This document shows, piece after piece, positions 24,085-36,700 of a stretch of 64,000 nt of DNA. Source of the DNA: Petrosia ficiformis (Eukaryota; Porifera; Demospongiae; Haplosclerida; Petrosiidae); the NCBI GenBank assembly GCA_947044365.1, contig OX345639.1, forward strand, positions 2,429,001-2,493,000. Reading direction: 5' to 3'. The notes under the pieces were generated by a model that was given only the letters and a program-made list of their open reading frames with translations, searched no databases and was not told where the DNA came from. Position 1 is the first letter of the stretch. The number at the start of each line of letters is the position of its first letter. The translations under genes were made by a program, and so were the position numbers.

Positions 24085-24412
24085 TATAATATAGTTACCA
24101 TGGAAACAAAGTTCCCATATAATTTGTATGAGAAATTCAAATCACGAACTATGATAAATATTTTACCGTATCGTACTACAAGTCATGTGATCAACATTGG
24201 TTATTACCCTGGAAGTCACATGACAGGAAGTATTAGACTAATGAAATTAGTGCACTACTTTATTTCAATAAACATTTAATAATGTTGATAGTTGATACCA
24301 GGAAATATCACTCATTGAATACGCATATTGCCACTCGTACCTCAGACATGTGGCAATACTATATAGTGTATCCAACTCGTGATATTTCCCGGTATCTGAG
24401 TGATAATATATA
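24085..24412. mobile_element. Diverged copy of the hairpin-bearing element H
   Basis: TTACCATGGAAACAAAG followed by AATTCAAATCACGAACTATG matches the body of the 28.7-kb copies. The right part, 24296-24412, is a degenerate hairpin with GATACCAGGAAATATCAC at one end and GTGATATTTCCCGGTATC at the other, the same plan as the hairpins at 28604-28724 and 29229-29350. Confidence 0.7.
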
Positions 24413-27400
24413 ATACATAATTAGGAAAGAACAGTTACACCAGTTCATTTCAATCTCACTGTTGAAATAAAATTTCAATACAATATAATAAAATAGTATA
24501 AAATATATTATGTAATAATATGATAATTGGTTAATAAATCCATACAAAATATTTTAATTGCTCCTTACCACGTAATAGTATTATACTAATTAGTGTATGC
24601 TGTTAGCACAGGTTGCGGGCAATAAATGTCTAGACTGAACTAATGATTAATAATAATTAATTACGGAGAGAAGATCCAAAAATAAGGGGATCTCCATGTC
24701 TGTAGCAACACCTTAACAAACTAGTATAATACTTACACAAACCACAGAATCATGCATATAATTATACATCCTGATATAACGCCTATACACCTACTATAAT
24801 ACTTATATCATACTGTACTATACATTATATTGTGATTCCTTATATTGAAAGTAACTGTGATATTACTAAACTGCATAATCACAAAACATAATTTCTTTTG
24901 AATAACATTACTCAATTAATGGATTATGAAATAGATTCATAACAAAAACTATTGCACTTCTTAATTTGTAATCAATTATACTGATTGCATACACAACATT
25001 ACTCTTAATTATATTTACATGTAGTACAACAGATTGTACAACAGACAACAAATTGCGGGAGTACTACATACTATGTTTTTTTACATTTTTAAATTTTTTA
25101 TAATAAGCTTTGCAGGTCATACTATATATACCATATATAATCATACAGATCTATGGTCTGTATATATATACATAATATATGTATATCCTAGTGTTACATA
25201 ACTTCAGTAGTAGACTGAGTGACAAATCACTCATCTAGTTAGATATGCCTATACACATTAGTGGTAACCATGCTATATAATATAATTATACAGTTATAAA
25301 AACACATCTGTACATTCGTGTGGTGTGATTGTATGTATAACTACAACATAAACAATCTTTCAACTCAGCACTTCATCTAAATATAGACTATACATACACA
25401 AGTAAAGTACATATATTACTCATGCAGGACACAATCATGACACGGATGCCTGCCCACACATAACACCATTTCATTAACATTGTATGGATTGTAGTACTAC
25501 TAAAATTAATTAACAAATATGTACACATACACACACATACACACATACACGTAACATACATTTATCATTCTTTTGTGAGTGGTAAGACTAAATGGATATT
25601 ATTATAATCAATAACAATCATAATAATAATATAATTATAATTATAAATAATTGTGTCACACACACACACACACAATAAGGACAATTAATTATTTTGATAC
25701 AAGACAAAAAGCTACACTTAATTCTCATAAAAGGAGAAAATATGACTTTTCTTGGCAGTAAGTATGAATAACCTAAGACATAACATTTTCACACACCACT
25801 TGCAATAGTCATATTAGTTATATATTACCTCAACAAACATGATTTCATCAAACCATAATTAATATACACTTTATTGAAATAAGCAGTACCAGAATCAAAA
25901 GAAATGTTTCTCATCAATTTAATTCACTGTATATTCGATATTAATTTACCAATAGAAATATCATTAATGTTATTTTAATAGTAGCATGAGCATATAGGCC
26001 AAACTTTTAAACTATGTTATCTTTTACCCAAAATGCAATCCATTTTTACATTCCATCTGTATATAGCACTGCCTTTGATCTGGTTTTGATCCATTCCTTG
26101 CCTAAAAATGACTTAACACAAATAGAAGCACTACTAAATTATGATACTTCTCAATACACTTGGAAGAAGACTTAAAGACTACAAATTTATGAGGGTGCAT
26201 ATATGATGTAACATTATACTATATATATTGTGTGTGGAAGAATTCACTAGAAAGAATCTATAGGTATGTTATAGCAACTATTCAGTACAGTATTCTAAGA
26301 ACAGTGATCTAAAGAATTATTAGGTGCATTTGTCACCCACAAATAAACCCACAACAGATGATTCTGTTATCAAAAGTCCTTTGAACTACTGTAAAGGTAT
26401 GTTAATAATTTCCTACACTAGCATAGAATAAGAGTATTATTTTCTAGCAGAAGGTGAAGTCATGTAATTAATATTAAATCAAGCACTCTAGGAAGTAGTA
26501 AACAATTCAAATATGGATGAAGATGGTTGTATGCAAACTTTCAAGAATTGAAGATTATAAGAATGCATAATTCAGTTATATTGTTACTAATTGTAGTTAT
26601 AATTCCATAAAGCTGACAATAATTCGTCTATTGAGCAAAATATATTAGGAAAGTCCCACCAAATAATTCTTTACACTTTATCACTTGCTATTCGGCCATT
26701 TTGTACAGGAAACCATCTAAGAAGCATAATGATCACTCTTTCTGAATACCAAAGGACTTCCTGTACAAAATGGCATACTTACAAGCAATTGAAGGTAAGC
26801 GTTTGATCAAAATTATTTCGTGGGAAAGATACCTTTTTGTCAATTTTGGTCATATATAGTGGACAAAACAAGCAAACCAGGGGAAATATTACTACATTGT
26901 GTACTACTAAGCACAAAGACATTGAAAAAACAAACAGTTGTACAACAACATTATGTCAAATACATAAAAGGAATCGCACCTTATTATTTTTATGTTACAA
27001 AAATTTATCAATGGAATGTTGAGTCTTGATAATTCATAACAAATCAGCTAAAAACAAGATTTGGTCAAAACATGCATAGAATGGTAGTACCACTCTTCAA
27101 TCAAAAGATCACACGATTTTGTACGCTTTGTCAAAGAAACAAGATCAATCCAATAAAACTAACAATCCGACTAAGAAAACAAGATCAATGATGTAAACCA
27201 AAAACAATCATTTAAAACAAGCAAATATACCTGTTCAAAGAGCGGGATACATACAATAACACAGTAGTGCATCACCAGTTCCCTTCTAGTTGCATTAGCC
27301 TGTCCCCACAGCAATATTACAGTTTGCTCTGATATCTGCAGCCATATTTAAACTGAAGTTATGGCTTACAAAATCATCACAGAAACTGTAATAAGACGCT

Positions 27401-28219
27401 AACTGCTGGCATTGATGAACAGAACTGTTGGTATTCAACAGCAGAAGTCTACAAGTACCAAAGAGTCTTCCTGTTCATCGAAGTATGTGCAGTAGTTTAG
27501 GAGAAAACCAAGGAGCAGACAGACAAGCAGACAACTTTGTTTTTATATATAATTACTCCACGAGTGGGAATTCAAAATTAACAAAGCAGCACTGGGGTAC
27601 AATATTATTAGCTTATTGTGATTACAGCTCACTTGGTATTTTAATAAAAAATGAAATTGCAAAACACATACTTAAAGCACTTAGTTCAAGTGTTATGCAA
27701 TCATTCAATTATTTTTATATATTAATAATCAATAATTATTTTTTGTGTATGTGAATCAGTCATGTATTATGAATCCCCCTCCAAATGACAATGTGCACAG
27801 CTATAATTATTCCGACTATATTGCTCAACTGAAACAATTACACCAACTACTGGAAGTGCCATCATTAAATAAAGAAGAATATGACTGAAAAAAGCTAACA
27901 TTTTAGAAAAGATAGGAAAATTATAATCATTTGCATGCATGGCACTGCATCAGACTCTCAGCTACACAACGCTTTATTTGGACCAATTCAATTGATTCAC
28001 ATTCACAAAAAACTTGATTATTATATACTTGTTATAACAACACTTGAACTAAGTACTTTAAGTAAGTGTTTAGCAATTTCTTTAAAAACCAAGTGAGCTT
28101 GTAAGTAGAATATAGTACTGTCTATGCAGTTAAATTGTTTTAAATAAGTAAAGATTCAATACTAGTTGGGTCTGAGTACATATTATATATACATATACAT
28201 ATATATATATATATATATA

Positions 28220-28279
<60 letters not shown>

Positions 28280-28603
28280 ATGACAGAAATACAATCTATT
28301 GCTATAATAATTTTTTTTTATCACATGCAGAAGTTTATTAGATTTACAGCACATGCCAAAGGTTGAATCTTATATAATATTTTTATAACTCACTGAGCAA
28401 TATAGAAGACTTGTGTTTTGATTTTCACTCTTGAGCAGATCAAATTCTTTCTGGTTTATTAGTCAAAGACCGATCTTTAAATTGCTGTGTTCTTTTTTGC
28501 TACGCCCACTTCATTTTATATTCACTGGAATTTAGAATTTATATCCTGGGTTAGCTGTAATCTAACGTGCACTTAAAGTTAAGTAATATTATGATATATA
28601 TAT
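24413..28603. other. AT-rich intergenic stretch between K1 and K2, no gene seen
   Basis: Several short open frames (for example near 26820-27029 and 27428-27754) lack domains, splice signals or homology I recognise. Short (CA)n at about 25650-25672 and a long (TA)n at 28190-28276. An inverted pair around 26699-26772 (TTTTGTACAGGAA and TTCCTGTACAAAA) marks one more short foldback. No Ig or DS-like exon for K1 was found here on the minus strand. Confidence 0.6.
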
Positions 28604-30199
28604 ATTATCGCACAGATACCGGGAAATATTACGAGTTGGATACAGCGTTGCCACGAGTCCGAAGGACGAGTGGCACGCTGTATCCAACGAGTAATATTTC
28701 CCGGGTATCTGTGGGATAATATATATTTATCAAACAATGTTTACCATAGAAACAACGAATCCATACATTTTCAATTAGACATTCAAATCACGCACTATGA
28801 TAATATTTTACCGTATTCTGGACCGTATTGTATTGTACTGGACTCGCGTGACCGGAGGTTTATTGTACAGAAAATCACCTGACCGGATGTTTTATTTTAC
28901 AGCGTGTCACATGTTGCTAAGTAAAAATTGTGTAGAAAGAGATTACTCTATAATCTCTTCAGTTTTGACGATGGTCAAGTTAGTAAACATGAGTTGTGAT
29001 AAAATTCTAAATGAGGTAAGTTTTGTGTATGATAAAATGTGAAAATAGAGAGGTTTTTATATGTTCAGTGCTGAAAGTCTCTTTTCGAGTTGGAGGTTGC
29101 CCGAGATAGCTACTGGTTTGGGATTTAGCTTGTAAATGCTTCAAGATGACCATCTTTATCATGATAGTTTGAATAATAAAGTATTGCTAAGTAATAATAG
29201 GCAAAAACAAGCATGATTTGATAAATTTATTATCCCACAGATACCCGGGAAATATTACTCGTTGGATACAGCGTGCCACTCGTCCTTCGGACTCGTGGCA
29301 ACGCTGTATCCAACTCGTAATATTTCCCGGTATCTGTGCGATAATATATATTTATCAAACAATGTTTACCATAGAAACAACGAATCCATACATTTTCAAT
29401 TAGACATTCAAATCACGCACTATGATAATATTTTACCGTATTCTGGACCGTATTGTATTGTACTGGACTCGCGTGACCGGAGGTTTATTGTACAGAAAAT
29501 CACCTGACCGGATGTTTTATTTTACAGCGTGTCACATGTTGCTAAGTAAAAATTGTGTAGAAAGAGATTACTCTATAATCTCTTCAGTTTTGACGATGGT
29601 CAAGTTAGTAAACATGAGTTGTGATAAAATTCTAAATGAGGTAAGTTTTGTGTATGATAAAATACACAAATATTTCCCGGGTATCTGTGGGATAATAAAT
29701 TTATCAAATCATGCTTGTTTTTGCCTATTATTACTTAGCAATACTTTATTATTCAAACTATCATGATAAAGATGGTCATCTTGAAGCATTTACAAGCTAA
29801 ATCCCAAACCAGTAGCTATCTCGGGCAACCTCCAACTCGAAAAGAGACTTTCAGCACTGAACATATAAAAACCTCTCTATTTTCACATTTTATCATACAC
29901 AAAACTTACCTCATTTAGAATTTTATCACAACTCATGTTTACTAACTTGACCATCGTCAAAACTGAAGAGATTATAGAGTAATCTCTTTCTACACAATTT
30001 TTACTTAGCAACATGTGACACGCTGTAAAATAAAACATCCGGTCAGGTGATTTTCTGTACAATAAACCTCCGGTCACGCGAGTCCAGTACAATACAATAC
30101 GGTCCAGAATACGGTAAAATATTATCATAGTGCGTGATTTGAATGTCTAATTGAAAATGTATGGATTCGTTGTTTCTATGGTAAACATTGTTTGATAAA
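28604..30199. mobile_element. Long inverted repeat complex of element H (three body copies, two hairpins)
   Basis: Left arm about 28726-29256 and right arm about 29670-30199 are near-perfect reverse complements (~530 bp). The spacer holds a third, direct copy of the proximal half, about 29344-29664. Hairpins at 28604-28724 and 29229-29350 pair GATACCGGGAAATATTACGA with TAATATTTCCCGGGTATC. Each body copy carries the same open frame of up to 81 residues and, within it, ATG...GAG followed by a GTAAGT donor (28971-29015 in the first copy). No transposase seen. Probably nested or rearranged copies of a non-autonomous DNA element. Confidence 0.85.
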
Positions 30200-31206
30200 A
30201 TTATATAATTATAAATCTTTTAATTAAACTGAACAGCTATCTATAAACTCATAATGGATGAGCTGGAGGTTGTATTATCAATACATATTTTTGTCGTTAT
30301 CTACTGTTTAATTAACAAAAATGTATTAGTAGTATTTTTCTCCATTATTGTTTTGTCTGTCTTGTATCTGTCTCTGTGTCGGGCTATCGTAGTCTTTTGC
30401 TAACTAATTTCCATCTTCGCCTTCGGCATAAACGTTTTTGATCTAGAAAAAAAAAAACAAAAAAAAAACAGAAGAGAAAAGATAAAAATAGACATAATTT
30501 ATAAGATATCAAATCTCTATTTATATCTTTACTATAAATGTGTGCTTAATATTTACAGTCTTTCATAATAATAATAATTACTATTATAATAATTATGTAT
30601 ATATATAATTTATTTGTATGCTTTATCAAATTCCGTATATAGCTGTCTAAATAAATAAGATGCGTTAAAAACCTATTCATACTTTCTAAAGGATGTCCAG
30701 CATCATTAGTAGAATCAACATAAATTTGTTTACTTGCTTGTTTTATATATGGCAGTACTACTAGTATATTCAATATCAAATTAGAATTCTAAAAGGAAGT
30801 AACATACTGTACTTAACAAACTAGACTACACCCAAAGGGCTATAGGCTAGCCCCACCCATTACATGCACATGGTTTTGTTGTACCAGACTATATATAGGT
30901 TGTGATATTCCCATACACTTTCCTCTATCATTTTTTCAGAACATATACTCTCAAGTTTGTACTGGTATTCACCAAAACATGTATAATCACATAAACACAT
31001 GTTTTTGTATCAACAGAAACTGAAACCAAGTGAATAGGATAATCACAAACAGATTCATAAACTATTAGTATTATACATTAAACAGTAATACAAGTTTGTC
31101 AATAATGGTACAGAAGGAACAAAAAAACAAGCAAAAAAATATAATTTATGTTTCTCAACTAAAACTGTTTACATTAAAATTTAAAAATGAATTCTTGATA
31201 ATTAAA
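30200..31206. other. Intergenic 3' of K2, no gene seen
   Basis: A-rich and low-complexity (poly-A with interruptions near 30448-30470, ATA repeats near 30565-30600). The short minus-strand frame at 30546-30779 has no features. The part next to 31206 is probably K2 3' UTR. Confidence 0.55.
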
Positions 31207-33679
31207 TTAGTTGTATAATTTTGACTGAACGTCAACTAACTGGAGATATAATTCAGAAAATGGTGCCCTTTGCTTAGTATCGGGTGCCCAGCATGAATTT
31301 CGCAATACATAGTAGACCTCTTTTGGACAACTGGAAGGCTTATAAAGAAATGTTCGATAATTTCCTTTCAGAGCATCCTCAATGAGTTGCTGGTCTGTCA
31401 ACGTAGGGTAAGGAGGTTCCCGTGCCATTGTATATATCTCCCATACTGTTACTCCATATGCCCAAACATCAGACATTTGTGAGAATTTACCATAGAAGCA
31501 TTCTGTTGCCATCCATCGAATTGGCATTTTGGCTTTCCCTTTTACTCGGTAATAAACGGAATCATACAAACTTCGACTCAATCCGAAATCAGCAATCTTG
31601 ACGACATAATCTTTTCCAACTAAACAATTTCGAGAAGCCAAATCTCTATGGATATAATTTTGGGAGGCAAGGTAAGACATTCCACCGGCTATTTGGATAG
31701 CAATCGAAAGAAGAATTTGAGGGGATATTTCTTCTGAGGTACCTGGTGGGTGTGTGGCAGTGAAGTGATGCCAGAGGAGAAACTGATTAAGATCTCCATT
31801 TTCCATGTACTCCATTACCATGAAGGGATCAGACTCTTGTTGACCTATTGCCAGGAGTTGGATAACATTCTTATGCCTCAACTGAGACATAAACTTCATC
31901 TCTTTTTCAAAAGATTGTTTTGAAGTATCATCAGCATCAAATTTCATTTTCTTTACTGCAACTTGTACAGATACTGAAGTATCATCGTCTGTAGGGCTCA
32001 GACCCAAGTCCTTCAAACTGAGCCCAATGGTTTCGGCAAGAACCACTTCTCCAAATTGACCAACACCAAGTTGCTTAAACTCACGCAGAGACTCTGATCT
32101 AATTTCCATTATGGTAGGTTTTGACAGGGTTTCAGGATTAGCATATATTGGACCATCTGAGTAGGTAGACGAATGAACAAATGAAAATGGTTCATTTGAA
32201 TCACCACCAGGTTCATTGTAAATAGGATTTACCAAATCTAACTCAAATGAATGTCGTTTCACTGGTCTGGCAGTTGAATACAAGCCATCTATGGCATTTG
32301 AGTCTGATTTCACACCGTCAGCTTCAGAATATATGGGTTCACTCATTTGAGGAACCCCAGCATATGAGTAGTTTGCATCATCAGTATATTTACGTGAAGT
32401 ACTCAGATTATTTTTGTCATCGTAGAGAGGATTATCCACCAAATCAAAACCAGCTAGAGTAGTAATTTTTGCTAATTGAGGTTGAGTTGATGTTTGCCAT
32501 TGTAAATTATTCACCTGTTTGGTTGTACGTTGATTGTCAACATCGTCTGATGTGAAGTTCTGAGGAGGGATTGCTGGTGGATCTTTTTTCACAACGACAG
32601 AATAAACTAGTTCACTTTCTTTCACTTTTTTATTTTTAACACTTGATAGATGATTAGTCTGTAGTTCAGTTCCAATACCTATTAGATCACTCGTCATTTT
32701 ACGTTTCCGTCTGTTACAAATCACGATCAATATAACAACCACAACAATCACTATCAGAAAGAGTATAATAACAGCTACAGATATGCCTACAGGTATAGCT
32801 ATATTATCGTTACTTGCTGGAAGTGATGATGATGTTGGTGTTGAGGTAAGGACTGTGGATAATAAAGAATGTGTATACTGACTGTGAATAATAAAGAATG
32901 TGTGCTTGTACTAACTGTTATAGACTGCATGCTTCTACTACCAGTTATAGACTATATGTTTGTACTACCTGCTATAGACTACATGCTTGTACTAGCTGTT
33001 ATAGACTGCATACCTGTACTAGCTGTTGTAGACTGCATGCTTCTACTACCTGTTATAGACTGCATGCTTCTACTACCTGTTATAGACTGCATACCTGTAC
33101 TAGACTGCATGCTTGAAGTTTCTGTCGGACCTGGGTGTGCAAAAGTGTTCAATAGTAACATGCACTACATTCATAAACCAAAACTATTGTATAAATAGTT
33201 CTTTCTTACAGTTTTTGATATGCCTGATGTGGATGGAATAAATCATAAAAACTGTAAGTACATTATGTATTACCTTTTAATTGTGTGTACTAATTATAGC
33301 GACTAATGTAATAATCGCTAAACTTAGTACATACTAAAAATATATTTCATGATTAATAATTTTTATTTGGCATATTAGGTGTGGCTCAAAAATATGCTAA
33401 AATTAATGAATGCTAAATTTGAGCATTTAAAAATTTCTAAATTTAGTGGATGCAATTAACAGTAGGGTTAATGTATTAATGAAGTATTTAATTGTCATGC
33501 AATCTGGGAATATGATAGAGAGAGAGTACTATTAGCATTATAGAGATGGGATGAATGTATTGATATTCAAATATCTGTTTATTTTGGTCAACATCTGAAT
33601 CCAACCAGGACTCCATTGAAAGCTTTGTTGCTACACCTCTTGATTATATGCACATACACACTCGCATGTGTTTGTCAGT

Positions 33680-33720
<41 letters not shown>

Positions 33721-36700
33721 CATACTGCATAGTACTATATACATGTCTGTGGAAAATTCTATCTGTTGGTCTAATGATGCTAAACCACAGTAGCGAAAGT
33801 GACAGCAGTACACTTGGTAGATTCAAATCATGTGCATGTGATTTACTGAATTAATAACATGATAAATTCTGATAAACAAAGTGGGCTGAAACATTCTGTT
33901 TATCAGAAGTAGTTTAGTGTTGCACCTATACTAGGTTACCACATATTATAGGCAACCAAAATTACTATACCTACACCTGTGTTCATTCATTTTTCTAGTA
34001 TAATATTATGTTCATGTGCTTCACTACTATTTAGCACTGCTCTAGCCATTTCTATTGGAAAATGTAACTCACAAACTACATGTACTAGAAAAGATGGAAA
34101 TAGCTCAAAAATTTAATCTGAACCCTAAATTCTAATTAATAAGGCTGAAAGATGAAAGTGAAAAATGCTGTAGTCACAGAGTCACTGACTTCAGCCACCA
34201 GCGCTCTCACCACGGAGCTATGACCACCAGACAACCATCAGCACTTTCACAATCTTCTATGCATACTGGAAAAGTAGTACTAAATGCTTCAGTTGCACAC
34301 CAGACAGGCACTATGTAATTGTATGTGCTGTCAGAACCCCATTAGGAGTCGTATGGAAACATTACTCCATGAGGAGTAAAGCCATACAAGTGGTTATTAT
34401 TATTATTTTTTAAACAATGTTTATTGTTAAATTGAGTGTTGTAGTAATATAAAGTATAAAACCATGGTCTGTAAAATATCCATATCTGCTCTATATTACT
34501 TGCCTATACCTATATTTACCTATACATCTAGTCATCACCTATACATTCACCAATATATACCAGTATAGATACAACACTAACGTGTTATTAATTCACACAA
34601 TTAACTACTTGAATAATATTCATTATAGCCCACCAAATCAGAGTTTGGAGGTTTTGTATGAATTAATCAAGGAAGAGTCCAAGCAACGAATACTGGTGAT
34701 ACAAATTAGTCTAACATCGCAGAAATATTTAGAAATTCCTTATCCATTCTATCTATCAATATATAATACTCATATATATTGTGGGCGTAATTGTTTAATA
34801 GTATATAGCATGTTTTTATCAAATACTAGGAGAGATCATCTGAATAATTGCACAATATCGATATAATTTTACTAGGGAAACATGGCTATATTTAAACTAT
34901 GAGTTGTCAAGAAATACCTATATTCAATGTAACAGTCTCCTGTATATTAGTCCCAATAACTCGACATGTATACACTCCACTATCATCAATACTTGGATTA
35001 CTGATACGTAACCGACTCACAACACCACCAGTAAAATTTCCAGTAAAGTCGATAGACTCACGAGTTCCATTATTACTATTAGTAATAGTGTATCTTCCTT
35101 CGTTTTTTAATATCTCATTTTTTCTTATCCACTCTATACCACTTTGTAGAAAACCAAACATCTCACAGATTAGTAGGGAATTATCTTCACTTGGTAATGA
35201 TGTTATGCCAACTATAAAAAAACATGTTATATAATAATTATAGTAATACTGCTATACTGTGTCATGTTCATTGATGATCATAATTTTGTATATAGGTTTT
35301 AATTAAAACAATATCATTATGATCCCAATGTGTTTAACAAAAAAAAAACAAGTATGAAGAAAAGTATTCCTGTGATTGCTTAATTACACAAACTACTTCT
35401 GTTTAGCAACCATATAGTGGGCAGTTATATAGTTTGGTTACTTTCTGATCAGAAAACACTTTATTAAAAGTCAAACATTTCAACAGTTACTCTTCAGTGT
35501 ACAACGAAAATGCAACAACTATATAACTGTATTATGAATCCTGATCACAGAGACAAGCTCTTCAAATGTATAGATGGCAACAGTTAATACCAAAGTACAA
35601 AGTAGTTATACCTATGTACAAGTTATTTAGACTTGTTGTTATAAATTTTGTTGTTAAGGTACCATTCCCACTGTATTCATATACAGCATTGTACTGACTT
35701 TGTTTGCATACTTGTTGGCATTAACTGTATCCCTACATGTTCCTTATTATGACCCGTAGGGCCATCCCTATGATTGTTTTCCATGGGGAGAAACAGTAAT
35801 ATAGCAGAGAAACAGTAATGCAAACAACATGTGCTCTAACTATGGAACTGCTTGGTGTTACTTACTTTCTAGGCTTGAATGGACAATAAAAACAGAGTTT
35901 GTCATCAACATCTACTGTAAAGTAGTTATTGACAGTGAAATGGTGATGTAATAGTTAATATTTTATCAGAAACAAGTTATAACAAGTAAATATATTTGAA
36001 TATTCATTTGTTAAGGAAAGTGAATATATGAATACCAATAGGTAGAATTGTTTCAGTCCCAATTATTATGTAAACTGTAAAGTTTCAAAATGAAAAATGT
36101 AAAATTGACTTTGGATTTTGCGCTTAATCTTTTATATGTCTATTCAGCCATTTGCACAAGAAGCCAATGTAATTTGGTATCCAGCCAGTTGACTTCATAT
36201 ACATTACAAGCTAGCTGAATAGTAATCCCTTCTAAAAACAAGTCTAGAGACCATGAGTGTTAAAGTTATGTGTCTACTTAAAAAAGTAATAATTTAGCCC
36301 CATTGGTTAATTTCACAAACATAGTCAATATTACAACATTTTTCTTTAAAACATGAATTTATTTTCATTTCACTGAAGCACACATTTTTGGAAAACACTG
36401 GATGGTTTATTTTAAAGAAGAATCACTGGGGTTACAGATTGAAATAGGCAAACAGAAGTGTAGTGTTAATTATTGATAATCATTAAACTTCAAGCATATG
36501 GTGTAAAGTCCAATTATTATCATGAAAATCTATAATACAGTTGATATATCAACTTGTAAATGCAGATAAATGTATGTGGCAAACATCATATACCTTTTAA
36601 TATCAGGTCCACATTTCTATTGTAGTATGTATTGTCTGTTGTATGTTTAGCACTACATGTATAGTTACCAGAGTCTGTATATCTGAGTTCATTTATTACT

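Noticed and set aside
26820..27754. Short plus-strand frames between K1 and K2
   Set aside because: No domain, repeat or splice evidence; lengths are as expected by chance in AT-rich DNA.
28670..30128. Repeated 70-114 residue frames as real genes
   Set aside because: They lie in the inverted-repeat element copies and end beyond an internal splice donor; kept only as a finding about an exon-like start.
32869..33198. Plus-strand frame of 109 residues over the K2 stalk repeat
   Set aside because: Shadow of the 27-bp repeat; the minus strand has the splice sites and the Ser/Thr-rich stalk composition.
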